The position numbers and the translations under genes are program-made. From contig JAQWBC010000023.1 of the NCBI GenBank assembly GCA_028707415.1, positions 1-10,567 of the forward strand: a stretch of 10,567 bases of DNA, in the 5' to 3' direction. The notes under the pieces are model-generated. The model was not told the origin of the DNA. It did no database searches and was given only the letters and a program-made list of their open reading frames with translations. Below, piece after piece: positions 6,641 through 10,567 of this stretch (positions are counted from its first letter, which is position 1; each line of letters opens with the position of its first letter). Source of the stretch: Candidatus Izemoplasmatales bacterium (GTDB lineage Bacteria > Bacillota_I > Bacilli_A > Izemoplasmatales > Hujiaoplasmataceae).

Positions 6641-7786
6641 AATGTTGTCTTTTTGTAGCGGTGGTTTTGGCCCGTAATATTGGAAATACGTAGTTTCAAT
6701 ATTTCCGTTATATAATTTTCTTACCCGATCTGGTTTTCTGGCTTTTAAATTGGAAAAACCTTCAAAAGCCGTTAAAATGTAGATTGACCAGGTATTCAGT
6801 TTGCTAAACTTAGCTTCTATACTAAGATAAAGCGGCAAAAGATCCTCACCAATCGATAGTCTCTCACCATACGGGGGATTACAAATTAAAATCCCATAAT
6901 CACGACGATAATCGACATCGAGAAAGTTGCTCTGTTGAAAGGTGATGCAATCGTTCACTTGAGCGACATCCGCATTAGTCTTTGCCGCTTCGATACTATC
7001 GCTATCAATATCAGAAGCGAAAATCGTGATTTTACTCTGATGATCAATAGCTTGAATAGCTTTATCAATCTCTGCTTTCCAAACATCCTCGCCGATTATT
7101 GGCCAATGCTTACTTGAAAAATCGCGATGAAGGCCGGGCGCAATGTTTTTTCCAATTAATGCCGCTTCGATGGGAATCGTCCCAGACCCACAGAAAACAT
7201 CGTATAGAACTCGACTTTTGTCCCAATAACTTAACATTATCATCGCTGCAGCCAACGTTTCTTTTAAGGGTGCTTTAACTGTTTTAATTCGATATCCGCG
7301 CTTATGCAGGGCCACTCCGCTGGTATCGATTGTTAATGTCGCGATATCATTCAAAATCGAAATCAACACAGTATAATCGGCTCCTGTTTCCGCAAGCCAA
7401 GCGACACTGTATTTGCGTTTAAGGTTTTCCGCGATTGCCTTTTTGACGATAGACTGACAATCAGAAATGCTAAACAACGTCGACTTAACCGATTTGCCAT
7501 TTACCGTGAATTTGCCGTCAATTTCAATGTATTTTCCCCAATCTAACTGTGTCGTTTGATCGAACAATTCATCAAATGTTATCGCCTTAAACTCAGCGAT
7601 TTTTAACAATACTCGGTCAGCGCTGCGAAGCCATAAATTGGCTTTAGCAATTCCAGACTTGTCGCTTAAAAACGTGACTTTTCCGTTTTCGGTTCTTGTC
7701 ACTGTAAAACCCAAGTTTACTAGTTCTCGTTTAACAACGGCTTCAATTCCAAAAGTTGTCGTTGCAATTAACTCAAATTGATCCAT
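6638..7786 (-). CDS. rlmL: THUMP-domain class I SAM-dependent RNA methyltransferase (RlmL/YpsC type)
   Basis: Predicted to transfer a methyl group from S-adenosylmethionine to a guanine N2 of 23S rRNA, as the RlmL half of the E. coli enzyme does; the exact target is inferred. The N-terminal part (MDQFELIATTTFGIEAVVKREL) and a THUMP RNA-binding domain (about residues 46-157) precede the methyltransferase core. That core shows motif I DVFCGSGT at 196-203, SDID at 258-261, and NPPYGER at 303-309, which positions the target amine. The C-terminus RKLYNGNIETTYFQYY is typical of YpsC-like proteins. At 382 residues it has the single-domain length of the Bacillota proteins, not the roughly 700-residue fused RlmKL. 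ATG at 7786 has AGAGGG five bases upstream. It lies 32 bp after the AmmeMemoRadiSam fusion gene with no terminator between, and its stop overlaps the ribosome binding site of the next gene. Confidence 0.92.
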   Translation of the reverse strand: MDQFELIATTTFGIEAVVKRELVNLGFTVTRTENGKVTFLSDKSGIAKANLWLRSADRVLLKIAEFKAITFDELFDQTTQLDWGKYIEIDGKFTVNGKSVKSTLFSISDCQSIVKKAIAENLKRKYSVAWLAETGADYTVLISILNDIATLTIDTSGVALHKRGYRIKTVKAPLKETLAAAMIMLSYWDKSRVLYDVFCGSGTIPIEAALIGKNIAPGLHRDFSSKHWPIIGEDVWKAEIDKAIQAIDHQSKITIFASDIDSDSIEAAKTNADVAQVNDCITFQQSNFLDVDYRRDYGILICNPPYGERLSIGEDLLPLYLSIEAKFSKLNTWSIYILTAFEGFSNLKARKPDRVRKLYNGNIETTYFQYYGPKPPLQKDNI

Positions 7787-7818
7787 ATTTTCCCTCTAAG
7801 TATAAATACATAATAAAC

Positions 7819-9204
7819 TTATTTGTGTCTGATGACTTCGAAACGCTCCATTGTATATTTTTCTGTTGGTGAAATTCCACCTTTTCTTAAAGCAATCTTC
7901 ACTTGTTCTTCAACCGTGGCGATTCCTTCAAGATTAGGCAATAATAATCCACATCGGTTGCGGGAACGAACAATTACACCAAAACGTTTAACATCCAACT
8001 CCGACAATGATGTAATTGATTCTGTTTCGCCCAAAACATCAACAGTAATGATTATTTTCGACAAATCATTTTCGTGAATCGGTTCAAATCGAGGATCTTC
8101 TGTTCCAGAACTGACCGCATTACGAATGATTTCATCAGCAATACAATCAGTTGTTGGAGAAATGGTGCCTATACATCCCCGAAGCGATCCGTCCATTTTA
8201 AGGGATACAAAAACTCCGGCTTTTTTTTTAGCTAATTCTTCTGGAAGATTTGTCGGTCGAGGCAACAGTGTAGAGGTCTTCATATAATGCTCTAAAGACT
8301 TTCTCGCTAAACTGACAAACGAATCTTCATTGGACTGAATATCCTTGATTCGTTTGGTTTCTTCCTGGCTATAGATTAAATCAAACCGTTTTGAATCATC
8401 GTTGCCTTCGATTGAAAAAGCGGCAACAGCATAACCAACACCGAATGGCCCTTCATACGACAATAATTGTGATTTGACTCGCTTCCCATCTAAAGATCCA
8501 GCCATGATAACAAAAGATCTTAAACCACATTCAGCAGCAGTTTCACAGAAGTCATCGTCAAAAGTCAAGAAACGAGCAAAATCGCCTTTGGTAATTGCTT
8601 CGGTAATTTGTTGATCAAATTGCCTACCCTCTACCGCAAATCCATAGGGACCATCATTAGTCAATTTGTGAGATAAATCGCCACTGGCAATCAAGACAAC
8701 GTTTTTAGCAGTCTTTTGGATGGCACTAGATATGCATTTCCCGATTTGATAATGCGATAGTAGGGATAGTCCGGAAAGAGACATGCGGACAATTTTATAT
8801 TTTTGATATACTTGATTTATAAAATATAAAGGCACCATCGTGCCATGATCAAGAGTCTTATTACGTTCTCCAAGCGTTCCGGCCGAAATGCCCGATTCAT
8901 TAGCAAGTGAAGATATTATCTTTGCGAGTTCATTATCATATTCAACTGCGAATCGAGTCTTTGGAGCACCAAATTCTTTGAATGATCCAATGGCGTTGTT
9001 CCCGGGCGAAATATGAAAATAATCCGCATACATATCCGAATGAGGAGTCGTAATAATAATTGTATCCGGTTTCATAGCAGCGATGCGTTGGGCTATCTCT
9101 CGATAAGCGTCGATTGTTTTTTGTATTTTAACTTGCTGCCCTTTGCCCACATCGGGAATAATGATGGGTGGATGCGGTACAATGAATGTCCCTAACAATG
9201 ACAT
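7819..9204 (-). CDS. amrA: AmmeMemoRadiSam system fusion: LigB/Memo-like domain plus AMMECR1 domain
   Basis: Two of the three AmmeMemoRadiSam components in one 461-residue chain. Residues 1 to about 265 are a class III extradiol dioxygenase-like (LigB/Memo) domain with PHPP at 10-13, TPHSD at 53-57, LDHG at 118-121, SGDLSH at 174-179 and AECG at 224-227. H11, H55 and E225 could form the iron site, with H120 and H179 as catalytic histidines, closely spaced like LigB H12, H61, E242, H127 and H195. Residues about 290-455 are the AMMECR1 domain with its signature LRGCIGT (341-347), followed by EDPRFEPI (369-376). The substrate is unknown; the system is thought to modify some biomolecule, but this is unproven. 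ATG at 9204 has GAGGAGG seven bases upstream. It follows the radical SAM gene by 25 bp, clearly in one operon. Fusions of this type occur in other Bacillota. Confidence 0.93.
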   Translation of the reverse strand: MSLLGTFIVPHPPIIIPDVGKGQQVKIQKTIDAYREIAQRIAAMKPDTIIITTPHSDMYADYFHISPGNNAIGSFKEFGAPKTRFAVEYDNELAKIISSLANESGISAGTLGERNKTLDHGTMVPLYFINQVYQKYKIVRMSLSGLSLLSHYQIGKCISSAIQKTAKNVVLIASGDLSHKLTNDGPYGFAVEGRQFDQQITEAITKGDFARFLTFDDDFCETAAECGLRSFVIMAGSLDGKRVKSQLLSYEGPFGVGYAVAAFSIEGNDDSKRFDLIYSQEETKRIKDIQSNEDSFVSLARKSLEHYMKTSTLLPRPTNLPEELAKKKAGVFVSLKMDGSLRGCIGTISPTTDCIADEIIRNAVSSGTEDPRFEPIHENDLSKIIITVDVLGETESITSLSELDVKRFGVIVRSRNRCGLLLPNLEGIATVEEQVKIALRKGGISPTEKYTMERFEVIRHK

Positions 9205-9229
9205 GTTATTTCCTCCTCAAATGAAAAAA

Positions 9230-10102
9230 TTAGACGTTTCCGAGATGTATATATTTAATTCCTGCTTGTAACCCCAAATCTTTTGCTATCTCCATAGTTT
9301 TCAACTCAGTAATTGGTGTTTTTTGCATCTTCCAAGCGGGGAAAAACCGAGAAATGTGCCAAGGAATATTACAACCAAATTCCTTTACAATTGTATTAAC
9401 TAAGGTTTTGAGTTGGTCATAGCGATCGTTGACTCCAGGGACAATTAATGTCGTGATTTCAATATGTACTTTAGCATCGCACAACTGTTTAATAGCTGCT
9501 ATAACCGGTTTCGCTGTCGCATTGCAAAATGATTTATATACTTCGTCATCCGGGCCTTTAAAGTCAATATTTGCCGCATCTAGATAAGGGACGATCAGAT
9601 TGATGGTATCTTTTGACATATAACCGTTGGAAACCCAAACATTTTTTAATCCATTTTCATGAGCCAGCTTCATAATATCAAAAGCATATTCCACAAATAT
9701 CGTTGGTTCAGAATATGTATATGCGATCGATGGACAATGATATTCAATGGCTCGCCTAACATGTTCTTCGGGGGAAATAAAAATACCATCGATTAATTTG
9801 TTTGGCTTTGAGCTTTGAGATATATCCCAGTTCTGACACCAAGAGCATGACATATTACATCCCACGGTAGCGATTGAATAGATATCCGTATTGGGCATAA
9901 AATGATACAATGGTTTTTTTTCAATCGGATCAATGGCAGCCGCAACAGTCAATCCATAATTCAAAGCAAAGAGCGTTCCTTGGCGATTTTCCCTAACACC
10001 ACATCTGCCTCTGTTTCCTGGTTTTATTATACAATAATGATTACAGACAAGGCATTTTACCATATTTTCTGCCATCTTTGTGTATAAAATTGCTTCTTTC
10101 AT
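9230..10102 (-). CDS. amrS: AmmeMemoRadiSam system radical SAM enzyme, short form
   Basis: A radical SAM protein resembling pyruvate formate-lyase activating enzymes, expected to bind a 4Fe-4S cluster and cleave S-adenosylmethionine. The cluster motif is C82-x3-C86-x2-C89 (GCNMSCSWCQNWDIS). Ahead of it is the family-typical cysteine set C17, C20, C24, C34 (CLVCNHYC...GRCGVR). YSEPTIF (130-136), LIVPGVND (219-226) and PWHISRFFP (247-255) are also characteristic of this subgroup. The 290 residues end at KYIHLGNV; relatives of about 330-340 residues continue with a cysteine-rich tail (NTYCPxCG...) that is absent here. The ATG at 10102 is forced because an in-frame TAA precedes it directly. Its best ribosome binding site (AAGGGA) is about 14 bases away, unusually far. 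A promoter at 10180-10152 probably starts the operon. Confidence 0.92.
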   Translation of the reverse strand: MKEAILYTKMAENMVKCLVCNHYCIIKPGNRGRCGVRENRQGTLFALNYGLTVAAAIDPIEKKPLYHFMPNTDIYSIATVGCNMSCSWCQNWDISQSSKPNKLIDGIFISPEEHVRRAIEYHCPSIAYTYSEPTIFVEYAFDIMKLAHENGLKNVWVSNGYMSKDTINLIVPYLDAANIDFKGPDDEVYKSFCNATAKPVIAAIKQLCDAKVHIEITTLIVPGVNDRYDQLKTLVNTIVKEFGCNIPWHISRFFPAWKMQKTPITELKTMEIAKDLGLQAGIKYIHLGNV

Positions 10103-10140
10103 TTATAGCGTCGTCTTCCCTTCATAATCATTTGCCAATT

Positions 10141-10494
10141 TCAACGGTCATATGATATTGGCTTTTTCCAATCATGACAAATATTTAACATTGTTGATTT
10201 AAGATTTTTCGCCGTATCTCTAATGGCTTGCTCAAGGTCAAATGTTTGACCTGAAATAGGGTATACCGCCGTCAAACCTTCAGGATAATCACTCTCATTG
10301 ATATTCCGTATTTGCCCTACTAAAGCAATCAAAGGGACTTTTGCTTTTGCGGTATAATTGGCTATACCATCAATTACTTTTCCTTGAAAACTCTGAGAAT
10401 CAAGCCGGCCTTCCCCTGTGAAAACAACATCTGCATCCTTAATTATTGATGTGAAATCAATGGTATTAAGAATCGTATTGATTCCGCTTTTCAC
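10141..10494 (-). pseudogene. glxK: Glycerate 2-kinase, C-terminal fragment (5' two thirds missing)
   Basis: The 117 codons match the C-terminal end of GarK/GlxK-type glycerate kinases (PF02595 family), which phosphorylate glycerate from ATP. Landmarks are KSGINTILN, DADVVFTGEGRLDSQSFQGKV (the conserved TGEGRxDxQ core) and VPLIALVGQI. Intact proteins are about 370-385 residues, so some 265 N-terminal residues are missing. Upstream of the first codon (GTG, 10494) an in-frame TGA follows at once, then further stops, and none of the three frames up to the window edge resembles the expected upstream sequence (GAAGGLGAAL...). Homology stops abruptly at about 10494, so the gene was cut by insertion or rearrangement, or the assembly is chimeric here. 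A product from the GTG would lack most of the enzyme. It ends in TGA, 38 bp before the radical SAM gene. Confidence 0.85.
10152..10180 (-). promoter_or_regulatory. Promoter for the AmmeMemoRadiSam operon, inside the glycerate kinase remnant
   Basis: On the minus strand TTGTCA (10180-10175) is followed after exactly 17 bp by TATCAT (10157-10152), each 5/6 to consensus. The predicted start near 10145 lies in the last codons of the glycerate kinase fragment and leaves a leader of about 43 nt. It would allow the system to be expressed independently of the broken gene upstream. Confidence 0.6.
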
Positions 10495-10567
10495 TCACAA
10501 CAGACAGTTGTACAATTTGTTTCAATCTTACTAAGTGCAATAGTTGCTAATCAGGGTGTATTTACAG
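10495..10567. other. Unidentified DNA abutting the broken glycerate kinase; possible mobile element end
   Basis: This 73 bp stretch has no coding similarity that I recognise in any frame and begins exactly where glycerate kinase homology ends. Close to the junction is the inverted repeat ACAAC-AGACA-GTTGT (10498-10512). The sequence TTGCACTTAGTAAGATTGAA on the minus strand has the look of IS30-type element ends, but this is an impression from memory, and the rest of any element lies outside the window. Confidence 0.25.

Noticed and set aside
6935..7117. Plus-strand open frame of 60 codons inside the RNA methyltransferase
   Set aside because: Antisense to the conserved catalytic domain; no independent support.
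7823..8077. Plus-strand open frames antisense to the AmmeMemoRadiSam genes (also 9013-9195 and 9902-10087)
   Set aside because: They mirror conserved coding sequence and show no ribosome binding sites or known motifs.

Overview
All recognisable genes in this 10.6 kb window lie on the minus strand, so transcription runs right to left. The DNA is AT-rich with strong AGGAGG-type ribosome binding sites. It carries a class III (Bacillota-type) fructose-1,6-bisphosphatase, a YpsC-type THUMP RNA methyltransferase and a lipobox protein. TGA is used as a stop (the methyltransferase and the glycerate kinase fragment end in TGA), which argues against a code-4 mycoplasma. I infer a low-GC member of the Bacillota or a close standard-code relative, probably anaerobic given the radical SAM enzyme and the iron-type alcohol dehydrogenase. 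The genus cannot be named from sequence alone.

Layout from right to left. (1) 10495-10567 is unrecognised DNA abutting the C-terminal third of a glycerate 2-kinase (10141-10494), a broken gene. (2) A good promoter inside that remnant (10152-10180) probably drives an AmmeMemoRadiSam cluster: the radical SAM enzyme (9230-10102) and a fused LigB/Memo-AMMECR1 protein (7819-9204). The tightly spaced downstream genes are a THUMP RNA methyltransferase (6638-7786) and a 19-cysteine DUF3795 protein (6203-6628), whose ribosome binding site overlaps the methyltransferase stop codon. (3) A 340 bp regulatory gap holds an extended -10 promoter, a 20 bp LacI-like palindrome at the expected start of transcription, and a structured leader. 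(4) This precedes an 826-residue membrane sensor with dCache, PAS, GGDEF and HD-GYP domains (3382-5862). (5) Next comes a short lipoprotein with its own promoter (2748-3260). (6) An iron-type alcohol dehydrogenase with an odd aromatic N-terminus (1446-2654) is followed by a three-helix membrane protein (1115-1414) and a terminator. (7) The window ends in the N-terminal half of fbp (924 to the left edge), with its own promoter.

The most notable content is the AmmeMemoRadiSam cluster, a conserved system of unknown biochemical function. Its Memo-like half keeps what looks like a complete extradiol-dioxygenase active site, and its radical SAM partner lacks the usual C-terminal cysteine-rich tail. 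Also notable is the c-di-GMP sensor, whose dCache domain carries residues spaced like the known amino-acid-binding motif and whose promoter sits next to a near-perfect LacI-type operator. This suggests c-di-GMP turnover tied to nutrient state. No tRNA, rRNA, CRISPR array or complete insertion sequence was seen.
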